From: Amycolatopsis benzoatilytica AK 16/65
GTDB lineage: Bacteria > Actinomycetota > Actinomycetes > Mycobacteriales > Pseudonocardiaceae
DNA length: 64,000 nucleotides
Assembly (NCBI RefSeq): GCF_000383915.1
Contig: NZ_KB912942.1
Location: 8,512,470 to 8,576,469 of the forward strand
Reading direction: 5' to 3'
Made by a program: the position numbers and the translations under genes. Of the stretch, positions 16,421 to 26,686 are shown piece after piece. The stretch's first letter is position 1; the number at the start of each line of letters is the position of its first letter. The notes beneath the pieces were generated by a model. The model ran no database searches, was not told where the DNA came from, and saw nothing but the letters and a program-made list of their open reading frames with translations.

Positions 16421-17347
16421 TCACACGACTACGGTGAGTGCATCCGGGACGCTCTGGAACTCGACCCGGGTGCGTTGCCCGACGAGGTCGCCGTCGACCT
16501 GGAAGTTGACCGGTTCAGCTGCGTCGATGCGGATCAGAGGCACATCGTCGCGACGGAGCAGACGCCGGCCATGCTGATCACTGTCGGTGAGGAGAGCTTG
16601 CCGTACATGCTTGAACACGGTGGGCAAGCGAAGACCGTTCAACGCGAACAGGCCCAATCCGGTCTCGAGCGAGCAGCCGGAGTTGAGATGGACCGGACGT
16701 TCCCCGAGGTAAGTCCACGGATCGGTGTTCGACACGAACGCCGTCACCGCCTGGGCCGGTTCCTCGCCCGGGATCCGCACGGTCAGCGCGGGCCGGCCCA
16801 GCGGGGGCCGGAAGTAGGAGCGCACCGCGGCGCGCAGATAGAGGCTGGCGCTGGTCTGTTTGCCTCGCCGCTTCGCGACCCGGCCGACGACGTCGGCGTC
16901 CCAGCCGAGCCCGGCGTTGAAGGTGAACCAGTGCCCGTCGGCCAGTCCGAGCCCGATCCGGCGGGTACGTTCGGTCTCGAGCGCGGTGAGCAGCTGGTGG
17001 GTCGCTTCGACCGGGTCGCCCGGCAGCCCGACCGCGCGCGCGAACACATTGGCGGATCCGCCAGGCACGACGCCCAGCATCGGGATCGAGCCGCAACTTC
17101 CCGGTGCGCCGTCGGAATCGGCGAGCAGACCGTTGACGACCTCGTTGACGGTGCCGTCGCCGCCGTGCGCCACGACTAGGTCGAAGCCGTCCCGCGCGGC
17201 GGAACGGGCCACCGCGAGCGCGTGGCCGCGGTAGTCGGTTTCGACGACGTCGAGCTTCACCTGGCTGGCCAGCGCGTGCGCCAGCACGTCCCGGCCACCC
17301 GCGGTGGTCGAGGTGGCCTGGGGGTTCACGACGAGGATGGCACGCAC
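16421..17347 (-). CDS. Diacylglycerol/lipid kinase family protein (DAGK catalytic domain)
   Basis: This 308-residue protein has the DAGK/YegS kinase fold. The N-terminal nucleotide-binding domain carries VVNPQATS at 6-13, the HGGDGTVNEVVNG signature near 60-72 and GVVPGGSANVFAR near 90-102. The C-terminal beta-sandwich ends VDGDLVGQRTRVEF. It probably phosphorylates a lipid alcohol at the membrane, although the substrate is not predictable. The GTG at 17347 gives VRAILVVNPQATS, matching the family; the upstream in-frame extension looks non-coding. It is next to whiB1 as in mycobacteria (Rv3218 region). Confidence 0.9.
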   Translation of the reverse strand: MRAILVVNPQATSTTAGGRDVLAHALASQVKLDVVETDYRGHALAVARSAARDGFDLVVAHGGDGTVNEVVNGLLADSDGAPGSCGSIPMLGVVPGGSANVFARAVGLPGDPVEATHQLLTALETERTRRIGLGLADGHWFTFNAGLGWDADVVGRVAKRRGKQTSASLYLRAAVRSYFRPPLGRPALTVRIPGEEPAQAVTAFVSNTDPWTYLGERPVHLNSGCSLETGLGLFALNGLRLPTVFKHVRQALLTDSDQHGRRLLRRDDVPLIRIDAAEPVNFQVDGDLVGQRTRVEFQSVPDALTVVV

Positions 17348-17769
17348 TACCGCAGAGTAAGTGGTTTTCGCCCGGCGGGCGTACCTCCTGCGCCACAAGG
17401 TGACGCGAAGCTCAGCGCGGTCCCTGGCCCGGTGACCTCGGCAACGACCTTGTCGACCTGTGCCGGGCGGCCCTCCTCTGCAGACGGCGAAACTCCGCTC
17501 GTCGTTGACAAGTGCACCCGGGCCGACCGCCCGCTCATCCACGACAAGGTCGATTTTCCCGGGCTCCGCCGCCGCGCGAAAACGGCCGACCGGGTGGCAT
17601 ACGATCGGTAGTGCTCACGCACGGTCACTCGCCCTGGTCGGGTGGCTGTGCTCCCGCAAAGCACCTGGATCCGCACCGCCACTTGCACCCGCATCACCGG
17701 AACCCGCACCGCACCTAAACCCGCACCCGCAGAACCTGAACCCGCACCGCATCTGAAGGGCCGCCTCCC
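17348..17769. other. Divergent promoter gap of 422 bases
   Basis: Separates the lipid kinase (minus) from a membrane-protein gene (plus). The right part carries degenerate CCGCACC repeats, described separately. No convincing gene or RNA is seen elsewhere in it. Confidence 0.4.
17645..17757 (+). repeat. Degenerate CCGCACC-rich tandem tract
   Basis: About five imperfect units containing AACCCGCACC or close variants (ATCCGCACC, TTGCACCCGCA, AACCCGCACC, AACCCGCACCCGCA, AACCCGCACCGCA) end 13 bases before the GTG of the next gene. Unit length varies around 16-22 bases. Confidence 0.5.
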
Positions 17770-18252
17770 GTGTCGCACCCCGAAACCCCGCCGCCCACTC
17801 CGATCGAGGTCCGCCTGGCCGGCGTCCTGACCGGCTTGCCCGGCGTGGGGCTGCTGGTCTTCGGCGTGGCGCTGCTGGTGCATGGGCTGTCGAACCCGCC
17901 GATTCCGGGCAACAACGTGTGGGCGGAGTTCGGTACCTACGCGGTGCTCGCGGTGGTCTTCCTGGCCGCGTCGGTGGGCCTGCTGCTGGGCCAGGTGTGG
18001 GCGCGCTCGCCGGGAGTGGTCGTCGCGCTGCTGCTGGTCGGCGTGGGCTGGTACTTGCTCGGCCCGTCCGGTCAGCCGCTGTGGGGCGTGCCGATCGGCC
18101 TGTGCGGCGTGGCTGCGCTGGTGCTGCTGTTCCGCCGCCCGGCGCGGGCCTGGGCTCTCGGGATGCACGAGGACGAGACCGAGGAAGAGGCCGCGGAGCG
18201 CGGCGGTCTCGCCGGCCGGCGCGCCGAGCGGGAGCGGCGCGAGCGCGACTGA
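17770..18252 (+). CDS. Four-helix integral membrane protein (Rv3217c-like)
   Basis: A 160-residue protein with four hydrophobic stretches: about 18-42 (LTGLPGVGLLVFGVALLVHG), 55-77 (YAVLAVVFLAASVGLLLG), 82-100 and 105-122. A charged C-terminal tail (HEDETEEEAAERGG then RRAERERRERD) should be cytoplasmic. No enzymatic motif is present. The GTG start gives MSHPETPPPTPIEVRLAG. It occupies the place of the Rv3217c membrane protein between the whiB1-lipid kinase pair and the histidine phosphatase, so it is a conserved actinobacterial membrane protein of unknown role. Confidence 0.8.
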   Translation: MSHPETPPPTPIEVRLAGVLTGLPGVGLLVFGVALLVHGLSNPPIPGNNVWAEFGTYAVLAVVFLAASVGLLLGQVWARSPGVVVALLLVGVGWYLLGPSGQPLWGVPIGLCGVAALVLLFRRPARAWALGMHEDETEEEAAERGGLAGRRAERERRERD

Positions 18253-18292
18253 CCGCTGAGGTTCGCCCCCCGGTTGCCCCCGCCCCGACCGC

Positions 18293-18370
18293 CCCAATGC
18301 CACATTGGGTGCATCTAACGCACCGAATGCCACATTGGGTGCGTCGGATGCAGCGAATGCCACATTGGGG
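18293..18370. repeat. 17-13-17-13-17 palindromic array, copy 1
   Basis: Three 17-bp units close to CCCAATG-CCA-CATTGGG start at 18293, 18323 and 18353. They are separated by two 13-bp spacers (TGCATCTAACGCA and TGCGTCGGATGCA) that are themselves near-palindromes. It lies between convergent membrane-protein and GNAT genes. A second copy with the same architecture is at 54905. Confidence 0.85.
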
Positions 18371-18396
18371 TGGCCGGGTGGGGTAGCTCCCGGGGC

Positions 18397-18879
18397 TCAG
18401 GCTTGCTTGGCGAGGGTTTTGAGCGGATCGTCGGTCAGCCGGTACACGGACCATTCGTCCTGCGGCAGCGCGCCGAGCGCCCGGTAGAACCCGACTGCCG
18501 GGTTCCAGTTCAGCACCGACCATTCCAGGCGGTGGTAGCCCTTGTCGACGCATTCCGCCGCCAGCGTCGCCAGCAAGACCTTGCCCAGGCCCGAGCCGCG
18601 CTGTTCCTCGCGGACGTACAGGTCCTCCAGGTAGATCCCGTGCGTTCCGCGCCAGGTCGAGAAGTTCAAGAACCACAAGGTGAATCCGGCGACCTGGCCG
18701 TCCACCTCGGCCACGTGGCCGAACAGTGCCGGGGCTTCGCCGAACAGCGCGGAGTGCAGCTGTTCGGTCGTCAGGTGGCATTCCTGCGGCGCGCGTTCGT
18801 ATTCGGCCAGCGCGTAGACCAGCTCGACGACGGCTTCGACGTCGTCCGGCCGGATCCGCCGGACGCGGGGGTCGGTCAC
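18397..18879 (-). CDS. GNAT N-acetyltransferase, diamine/thialysine acetyltransferase-like
   Basis: The 160-residue GNAT protein transfers acetyl from acetyl-CoA to an amine. The acetyl-CoA pyrophosphate loop is REEQRGSGLGKVLL near 90-103. Motifs resemble the spermidine/spermine N-acetyltransferase branch: LAEYERAPQECHLT near 23, TWRGTHGIYLEDLYV near 75 and LEWSVLNWNPAVGFYRALGA near 118-137. It starts at GTG 18879, 1 base after the histidine phosphatase gene ends, so both are one transcript. M. tuberculosis has an acetyltransferase remnant at the equivalent locus (Rv3216). Confidence 0.88.
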   Translation of the reverse strand: MTDPRVRRIRPDDVEAVVELVYALAEYERAPQECHLTTEQLHSALFGEAPALFGHVAEVDGQVAGFTLWFLNFSTWRGTHGIYLEDLYVREEQRGSGLGKVLLATLAAECVDKGYHRLEWSVLNWNPAVGFYRALGALPQDEWSVYRLTDDPLKTLAKQA

Positions 18880-18880
18880 G

Positions 18881-19471
18881 TCATCCCTCCAACGCGGGCA
18901 GCAGGTTCAGGTGTTCGATCTGCGGTTCGCCGCGCTCGTCGCCGAGCACCGCGAGGCCGGCCGGGTCGAGTCCGAAGTGGACACCCGCGGTGCCGGGCAG
19001 GCCGAGCCAGCGCGCGACGAGCACACGGCTGAAATGCCCGTGTCCCACCAGGACCACGTCGCCGTTCTCGATCTCGCGGCGGGCTCGGTCGAGCACCTTG
19101 TCCGCGCGGGCCTGGACGTCCGCCACGCTTTCGCCGCCGGGGACCGGGCGGGTCCACACCGTCCAGTCCGGGACGGTTTCGCGGATGGTCGCGGTGGTGA
19201 TGCCTTCGTAGTCGCCGTAGTCCCATTCGGCGAGTTCGTCGGCGACCTCGTCCACGCGCAGCCCGGCGAGTTCCGCCGTGCGCAGCGCTCGGGTGCGCGG
19301 GCTGGACAGCACCAGCCCGGGACCGCCGAGCAGGGTGCGCAGGGTGCCGCCCGCCGCGCGTGCCTGTTCCTCGCCGGCCGGGGTCAGCGGGATGTCGGTG
19401 CGTCCGGTGTGCCTGCCGTTCGACGACCATTCGGTCTGGCCGTGCCGGAGGAGAAAGAGCCGATGTGCCAC
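18881..19471 (-). CDS. Histidine phosphatase family protein (Rv3214-like)
   Basis: A 196-residue branch-2-like phosphoglycerate-mutase-fold phosphatase. The catalytic His is in FLLRHGQTEW at 6-15, the Arg in SSPRTRALRTAEL near 57, the Glu in AEWDYGDYEG near 80-90, and the second His in LVGHGHFSRVL near 140-150. All catalytic residues are present. It is homologous to M. tuberculosis Rv3214, which was annotated as gpm2 but acts as a broad acid phosphatase. Its stop sits just before the downstream acetyltransferase start, so both genes are co-transcribed. Cytoplasmic. Confidence 0.93.
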   Translation of the reverse strand: MAHRLFLLRHGQTEWSSNGRHTGRTDIPLTPAGEEQARAAGGTLRTLLGGPGLVLSSPRTRALRTAELAGLRVDEVADELAEWDYGDYEGITTATIRETVPDWTVWTRPVPGGESVADVQARADKVLDRARREIENGDVVLVGHGHFSRVLVARWLGLPGTAGVHFGLDPAGLAVLGDERGEPQIEHLNLLPALEG

Positions 19472-19557
19472 GCGGCCGAATATAGCCGGGGCGGGTTTGC
19501 CCGGCAGGTCCGTCGTATGCTTGGCTACTCGTGAGTAACTTCACCTGGGAGGTGCTG

Positions 19558-20034
19558 ATGGGTTCGCCCTCGACGTACGCGCTGTGGCGCAAGCTGGTCG
19601 CCAAACCCGGCGGCAAGCAGCTGTTTTCCGCCGCCATGTGCCTGCGGGTGCCCTACTTCGGCACCGTCTTGCCGAGTGTTCGCGAGCTGCGGCCCGGTCA
19701 CTGCACGGTCGCCGCGCCGAAGTGGTGGGGTGTCCACAACCACATTCGCACCTTCCACGCGATCGCTGCCTGCAACCTGGCCGAAATCGCGATGGGAATG
19801 CTGGCCGAGGCCACTGTGCCGGACACGCACCGCTGGCTGCCCAAGGGCATGGAAGTGAGTTACGTCGCGAAGGCCGAGACCGGGCTGCGGGCGATCGCGG
19901 AACTGCCCGAGCTGCCCGAGTTCGGCGACGCCGGATTCGATCTTCCGGTTCCGGTGCGGATCGTGGACAAGGCCGGCACCGAAGTGGTGACCGCGACGAT
20001 CACGGTGTGGGTCACCCCCCGGAAAGCGGCCTGA
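19558..20034 (+). CDS. Hotdog-fold thioesterase (DUF4442)
   Basis: The 158-residue protein belongs to the DUF4442 branch of hotdog thioesterase-like proteins. The block SVRELRPGHCTVAAPKWWGVHNHIRTFHAIAAC has the helix and Asn/His region expected of that family, and the protein ends in the strand VVTATITVWVT. The ATG at 19558 follows GGGAGG by 5 bases and is preferred over a GTG at 19531 in the same frame. It probably acts on acyl-CoA or acyl-ACP thioesters, although DUF4442 members are poorly characterised. It diverges from the histidine phosphatase pair. Confidence 0.82.
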   Translation: MGSPSTYALWRKLVAKPGGKQLFSAAMCLRVPYFGTVLPSVRELRPGHCTVAAPKWWGVHNHIRTFHAIAACNLAEIAMGMLAEATVPDTHRWLPKGMEVSYVAKAETGLRAIAELPELPEFGDAGFDLPVPVRIVDKAGTEVVTATITVWVTPRKAA

Positions 20035-20073
20035 CCGGCAAATCCGGCACCGCGAGCTGCCCCGGTCGGGTGA

Positions 20074-22382
<2,309 letters not shown>

Positions 22383-22703
22383 GAGGCTCACCTTATCGAG
22401 CAGATTTCCGGAGGTTCGCGGGAACTGCTTACGAAACCGGACGGACGTCTTGGGAATGGCGAATCTGTGACATGAGCCGCACCGAGGGGTCGGCGGCGGC
22501 AGGGGGCCTGTCATGATTGACAGACCGCAGCGTCCGCAGCCATCGCCACACCCCACGGATCGGATGGCCGCTGAGACGTTTCGCCGACAGGCCGGCGCTA
22601 CCGCGCTGGGCTGCCGTACGGAGGACGAGTTCCCACCCGGGACGGGCACGCCTTCGCCCGTTGACCAGGTGGTCCCCCGCTCGCAGTCCCAGGAGTACCT
22701 TCG
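22383..22703. other. Divergent regulatory gap before the malic enzyme gene
   Basis: A 321-base interval serving the epimerase (minus) and malic enzyme (plus). It has a perfect 6+4+6 palindrome at 22508-22523 and AGGAG just before the malic enzyme ATG. I see no recognisable riboswitch or gene. Confidence 0.45.
22508..22523. promoter_or_regulatory. Operator-like palindrome CTGTCA-N4-TGACAG
   Basis: A perfect inverted repeat CTGTCATGATTGACAG in the divergent gap, about 180 bases before the malic enzyme ATG. The regulator is unknown. Confidence 0.4.
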
Positions 22704-23936
22704 ATGACCCAGACCCATCCGCCCGTTTCCGGCATCCCTACGACAGGAACACCGATGCCCCACCAGGCCAGCAGCGCAGCGGCCGTGACCGACGCCGAGA
22801 TCTTCGCCGGGCACGAGGGCGGCAAGCTCTCGGTGGCCGCCACGCGGCCGATCTCCGACCCGCGCGACCTTTCGATCGCCTACACGCCCGGGGTGGCGAA
22901 GGTGAGCCGCGCGATCGCCGAGGACGCGGCCAAGGCGAAGCGCTACACCTGGGCGGACCGGCTGGTGGCAGTGGTCAGCGACGGCACCGCAGTCCTCGGG
23001 CTCGGGGACATCGGCGCGAGCGCTTCGCTGCCGGTCATGGAGGGCAAGTCGGTGCTCTTCAAGACCTTCGGCGGCCTGGACTCGATCCCGCTGGTGCTGG
23101 ACACCACGGACGTGGACGAGATCGTCGAGACGCTGGTCCGGCTGCGCCCGTCGTTCGGCGCGGTGAACCTCGAAGACATCTCCGCGCCGCGCTGCTTCGA
23201 GCTGGAGGACAAGCTCAAGCAGGCGCTGGACTGCCCGGTCATGCACGACGACCAGCACGGCACCGCGATCGTCACGCTCGCCGCGCTGCGCGGCGCGAAC
23301 CTGGTGCTGGACCGCGACATCGCCGGCGAGCGCGTGGTCGTGTCCGGGGCCGGCGCGGCGGGGGTGGCCTGCGCGAAGATCCTGCTCGCGGCGGGCGTCG
23401 CGGACGTGACGGTGCTCGACTCGCGCGGCATCGTGCACGCCGGACGCGAGGACCTGAACCCGATCAAGCGCCAGCTGGTGGAAACCACCAACAAGGCGGG
23501 CCTGACCGGCGGGCTGGCCGAAGCGCTGCGCGGCGCGGACGTGTTCCTCGGCCTGTCCGGCGCGACGATCGACCCCGACCTGCTGTCCACCATGGCCGAC
23601 GACTCGATCGTGTTCGCGTTGTCCAACCCGGACCCGGAGGTCCACCCGGACGTCGCCGCCCGGCACGCGGCGATCGTCGCGACCGGCCGGAGCGACTTCC
23701 CGAACCAGATCAACAACGTGCTGGCGTTCCCCGGCGTGTTCCGCGGCGCGCTGGACGCGGGCGCGCGGGCGATCACGGAGAACATGAAGCTGGCGGCCGC
23801 GGACGCGATCGTCGCGGTGGCTTCGGACGACCTCGGGCGGGACCGGATCGTGCCGAGTCCGCTGGACCCGCGGGTCGCGCCGGAGGTGGCGGAGGCGGTG
23901 GCCAAGGCCGCGGTCTCGGACGGCGTCGTCGGCTGA
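22704..23936 (+). CDS. NAD(P)-dependent malic enzyme
   Basis: This 410-residue enzyme decarboxylates malate to pyruvate with reduction of NAD(P), linking the TCA cycle to pyruvate. The N-terminal catalytic domain carries LSIAYTPGVAKVSRAIAED, the Lys region VMEGKSVLFKTFGG, NLEDISAPRCFELE and the metal-binding HDDQHGTAIV. The Rossmann domain has VVVSGAGAAGVACAKIL and ends with NVLAFPGVFRGALD. This is the short (about 400-residue) bacterial class without a phosphotransacetylase extension. AGGAG 8 bases upstream supports the start and a roughly 30-residue N-terminal extension. A strong terminator follows. Confidence 0.95.
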   Translation: MTQTHPPVSGIPTTGTPMPHQASSAAAVTDAEIFAGHEGGKLSVAATRPISDPRDLSIAYTPGVAKVSRAIAEDAAKAKRYTWADRLVAVVSDGTAVLGLGDIGASASLPVMEGKSVLFKTFGGLDSIPLVLDTTDVDEIVETLVRLRPSFGAVNLEDISAPRCFELEDKLKQALDCPVMHDDQHGTAIVTLAALRGANLVLDRDIAGERVVVSGAGAAGVACAKILLAAGVADVTVLDSRGIVHAGREDLNPIKRQLVETTNKAGLTGGLAEALRGADVFLGLSGATIDPDLLSTMADDSIVFALSNPDPEVHPDVAARHAAIVATGRSDFPNQINNVLAFPGVFRGALDAGARAITENMKLAAADAIVAVASDDLGRDRIVPSPLDPRVAPEVAEAVAKAAVSDGVVG

Positions 23937-23949
23937 GCAGCTGATCTTG

Positions 23950-23986
23950 GAAAGGCTCCCCGGCGCTCGGTGCCGGGGAGCCTTTC
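23950..23986 (+). terminator. Intrinsic terminator of the malic enzyme gene
   Basis: A perfect 15-bp stem (23950-23964 with 23972-23986) rich in GC with A/T ends, a 7-base loop and a following TGT. It lies 14 bases after the stop. Confidence 0.85.
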
Positions 23987-24011
23987 TGTACGCCACCCGT
24001 TGCCAACGTCA

Positions 24012-24058
24012 GTGAAAGGCCCCTTACCGGAATCCAAGTCCCTCAAGGGGCCCTTCAC
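24012..24058. repeat. Convergent-gap palindrome family, copy 2
   Basis: Starts GTGAAAGGCCCCTT and ends AAGGGGCCCTTCAC with an imperfect centre. It lies between the convergent malic enzyme and BpsA-like genes, just after a conventional terminator. Confidence 0.8.
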
Positions 24059-24078
24059 GGACAGCTCCACCTGCCCGT

Positions 24079-25503
24079 TCAGCCCGGCAGCAGCTCCGCC
24101 AGCCGGTGCCGTGGCACGTCGACCAGGCGCAGGTCCGCTAGCTCCGCCGGCACGTGCAACGCCGCGTTCCCCAGCCGGGCGTGCGCCCGGGTCAGCAGTT
24201 CCGACGGATGGTCCACCAGGTCCGCCACCACGATCGCGTGTCGGTTGTCCGGGTTGCTGCGCAGCAGCCGCAGGCGGTACTTGTCCGAAATGAGCCCGGT
24301 CAGCGCTGCCTGCGCGGCCGCGTCCGCGAGGTCCGGGTGGTTGTTCGGCACCAGCAGCGCGAGCCGACGGGCGTTCGTGCCCAGCAGAGTGCGCAGGAGC
24401 CACGGGCCGGGGTCGGCGGAGAGGTCCATGGCGATCGCGTCGCCTTCCGGGCCGGACGTCGCCCAGCCGACGGGGCGGGTTTCCAGTGCGAGGCCGCCCT
24501 CGGCGGCGATCTCCCGGACCGCGGCGAGCAGGCCCGGTTTCGTCCCGGCCGCTTCGACCGACTGCGGGCCATGCGTGTAAATCGCCGAACTTCCCTTGCG
24601 CGCGAACGACTTCTTCGCCTTGGCGGTCGGCTGGCAGACGTAGAGGTCCGCCGCGCTGCCGATCGCCTGAGCACCGGTGTAGCGGTTGAAGTCCGGGAGG
24701 ATCGCTTCGAACGTCAGGCCCAAGGTGGCGAGCGAGCGCTGCACCTGCGCGCCCAAGGCCGGATGGCGCGGGCTGTAGCCGTATGCCAGCAGAATCCGGC
24801 CGTCGGTCGGTTCCCGCAGCGCTTGCACGGCGCGGGCGGCGAACAGGCCCATGCCTTCCGGCGTGTACGGCGGGTCGCTGAACACCAGATCCGCCTTGCC
24901 GAGCAGCGCGGGCGGCAGGCCGACGCGCAGATCGGCGTGTGCGGTGAAGATGTCGCGCTCGCCGGTGGTGTCCAGGTAGGACAGAACGCGCTCGTCGAGA
25001 TCGACGACGGTCAGCTCGGCCTCCGGGCGGACCGCGCGCACGGCGAGCGACGTCAGATCGTGGTCGCCGAGGAACAACACCTTGCTGCGGCGGAGGTCGT
25101 AGCGCGAATTCAGCCACAACGCGCGGCGCAGCACGGTTTCCGCGGTCGCCTGCACGTGATCCAGTGCGGCGAGCGGCGGCGGGACCGCGGCGATCCGCTC
25201 GGCCAGCAGGGTGAGCAGCGCGGGGTGGGCGGCGACGGCCGCGTCGAGCGGGTCGGGAAGCTCCGGCAGTGCGTAGGAGGCGTAGGACTCGCGGGCGGCG
25301 GGGGCGATCCGCACGCCGGCGGCCGACCGTTCCAGGTCTGGTTCGAGTGCGGTCAGCAGGTCTTCGACGCTTCGTCGCGGAGCCGCGGTGAGCCGCACCA
25401 GGTCGGCCAGTTCGCAGGAACCGCTGCGGAGCAGGCCGAGCACGTCGTACAGCGGGCGGACGGCGGCGCCATGTGCGGCGAGGACGTCGTCTAGTGCGGT
25501 CAC
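24079..25503 (-). CDS. BpsA-like (bis-aminopropyl spermidine synthase family) protein
   Basis: A 474-residue protein with an N-terminal winged-helix-like region (about 1-90). This is followed by a class I methyltransferase-like fold in which VLFLGDHDLTSLAVRAV near 153 and VFSDPPYTPEGMGLFAARAV near 205 are signatures of the DUF43/BpsA family. BpsA makes branched polyamines by aminopropyl transfer in thermophiles; the role in a mesophilic actinomycete is open. A C-terminal extension (about 290-474) has no counterpart I recognise. The GTG at 25503 is preferred over an ATG at 25545. It is convergent with the malic enzyme gene. Confidence 0.75.
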   Translation of the reverse strand: MTALDDVLAAHGAAVRPLYDVLGLLRSGSCELADLVRLTAAPRRSVEDLLTALEPDLERSAAGVRIAPAARESYASYALPELPDPLDAAVAAHPALLTLLAERIAAVPPPLAALDHVQATAETVLRRALWLNSRYDLRRSKVLFLGDHDLTSLAVRAVRPEAELTVVDLDERVLSYLDTTGERDIFTAHADLRVGLPPALLGKADLVFSDPPYTPEGMGLFAARAVQALREPTDGRILLAYGYSPRHPALGAQVQRSLATLGLTFEAILPDFNRYTGAQAIGSAADLYVCQPTAKAKKSFARKGSSAIYTHGPQSVEAAGTKPGLLAAVREIAAEGGLALETRPVGWATSGPEGDAIAMDLSADPGPWLLRTLLGTNARRLALLVPNNHPDLADAAAQAALTGLISDKYRLRLLRSNPDNRHAIVVADLVDHPSELLTRAHARLGNAALHVPAELADLRLVDVPRHRLAELLPG

Positions 25504-25597
25504 AGGGTCCGAGAGTAATGGCCACGCCGCGAGACAGGCTGCCAAGCCCGCGCGAGTCGGCTACCGTCGGACTTTGCACCGACGTGGGGAGAAGTCT

Positions 25598-26686
25598 GTG
25601 GCCATCGAATTCCGAGACGTCGTCAAACGCTATCCGGACGGCACCGTCGCGGTCGACGGCCTCTCGCTCACCGTGGAAGACGGCACCATCACCGTGTTCG
25701 TCGGTCCGTCCGGCTGCGGCAAGACGACGTCGCTGCGGATGATCAACCGGATGGTCGAGCCCACGTCCGGAGCGGTGCTGCTGGACGGCAAGGACGTCAG
25801 CGAGGGCGATCCGGCGGTGCTGCGCCGCGGCATCGGTTACGTGATCCAGCACGCCGGCCTGTTCCCGCACCGGACGGTGCTGGACAACGTCGCCACCGTG
25901 CCGCTGCTGTCTGGATGGGACAAGCGCAAGGCACGCGCCCGCGCGGGCGAGCTGCTCGAAACGGTCGGCCTGCCCGCCGAGCTCGGCAAGCGGTATCCGG
26001 CGCAGCTTTCCGGCGGCCAGCAGCAGCGGGTCGGCGTGGCCCGCGCGCTCGCCGCCGATTCGCCGGTGCTGCTGATGGACGAGCCGTTCTCCGCGGTCGA
26101 CCCGGTGGTCCGGGAGGGTCTGCAGGACGAGCTGCTGCGGCTGCAGTCCCAGCTCGGCAAGACCATCGTGTTCGTCACGCACGACATCGACGAGGCGGTG
26201 CGGCTCGGCGACAAGGTCGCGGTGCTGCGCGTCGGCGGGAAACTGGCCCAGTACGGCACTCCGGCCGAGGTGCTGCGGCATCCGGTGGACGATTTCGTCG
26301 CGTCGTTCGTCGGCCGCGACCGCGGCTACCGCGGGCTTTCCTTCCTGCCCGCCAGCGGCGTCGAGGTCTCGCCCGCGAACACCGTCGAGCTGGGGAGCAC
26401 AGTGGACGGTCCGTCGGCGGGCTGGCTGCTCGCGGTGAACGACGACAAACAGCCGCGCGGCTGGCTGCCGCCCGGCTCCAGAGTGGATGGTCCGCTAGCC
26501 GAAACAGATTTGGTGGCAGGCGGCTCCCTGTACGTGCAGGGCACGCCGATCCGCGGCGCGCTGGACGCGGCGTTGTCGTCACCGGCCAGTCTCGGCGTCG
26601 TGGTGGACGACGAGCTGCGAGTGCTCGGGACGGTGGTCGCGCACCAGGTGCTGGATGTGATCGAGGCTTCCCCGCAGGCGTCCTGA
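25598..26686 (+). CDS. Osmoprotectant ABC transporter ATPase (OpuCA/ProV-like)
   Basis: A 362-residue ATPase that powers uptake of glycine betaine, choline or related compatible solutes. Walker A is GPSGCGKTTS at 37-46, the signature QLSGGQQQRVG near 132 and Walker B VLLMDEPFSAVDP near 154. A C-terminal CBS-like regulatory part (about 240-362) fits ProV/OpuCA proteins and ends LGTVVAHQVLDVIE. The GTG at 25598 is preceded by GGGGAGAA. Its stop overlaps the permease ATG (TGATG), and four genes are overlapping head to tail, so this is one operon. Confidence 0.93.
   Translation: MAIEFRDVVKRYPDGTVAVDGLSLTVEDGTITVFVGPSGCGKTTSLRMINRMVEPTSGAVLLDGKDVSEGDPAVLRRGIGYVIQHAGLFPHRTVLDNVATVPLLSGWDKRKARARAGELLETVGLPAELGKRYPAQLSGGQQQRVGVARALAADSPVLLMDEPFSAVDPVVREGLQDELLRLQSQLGKTIVFVTHDIDEAVRLGDKVAVLRVGGKLAQYGTPAEVLRHPVDDFVASFVGRDRGYRGLSFLPASGVEVSPANTVELGSTVDGPSAGWLLAVNDDKQPRGWLPPGSRVDGPLAETDLVAGGSLYVQGTPIRGALDAALSSPASLGVVVDDELRVLGTVVAHQVLDVIEASPQAS

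Noticed and set aside
18293..18370. CRISPR array
   Set aside because: Only three units, palindromic spacers shared between copies, and no cas genes in the window.
22383..22703. Riboswitch (c-di-AMP, cobalamin or magnesium type) in the malic enzyme leader
   Set aside because: No conserved core is recognisable; only a short palindrome is supported.
22943..26281. A 1.1-kb-residue-scale minus-strand open frame across malic enzyme, BpsA-like and ABC genes
   Set aside because: It overlaps three well supported genes and crosses a terminator and a repeat.
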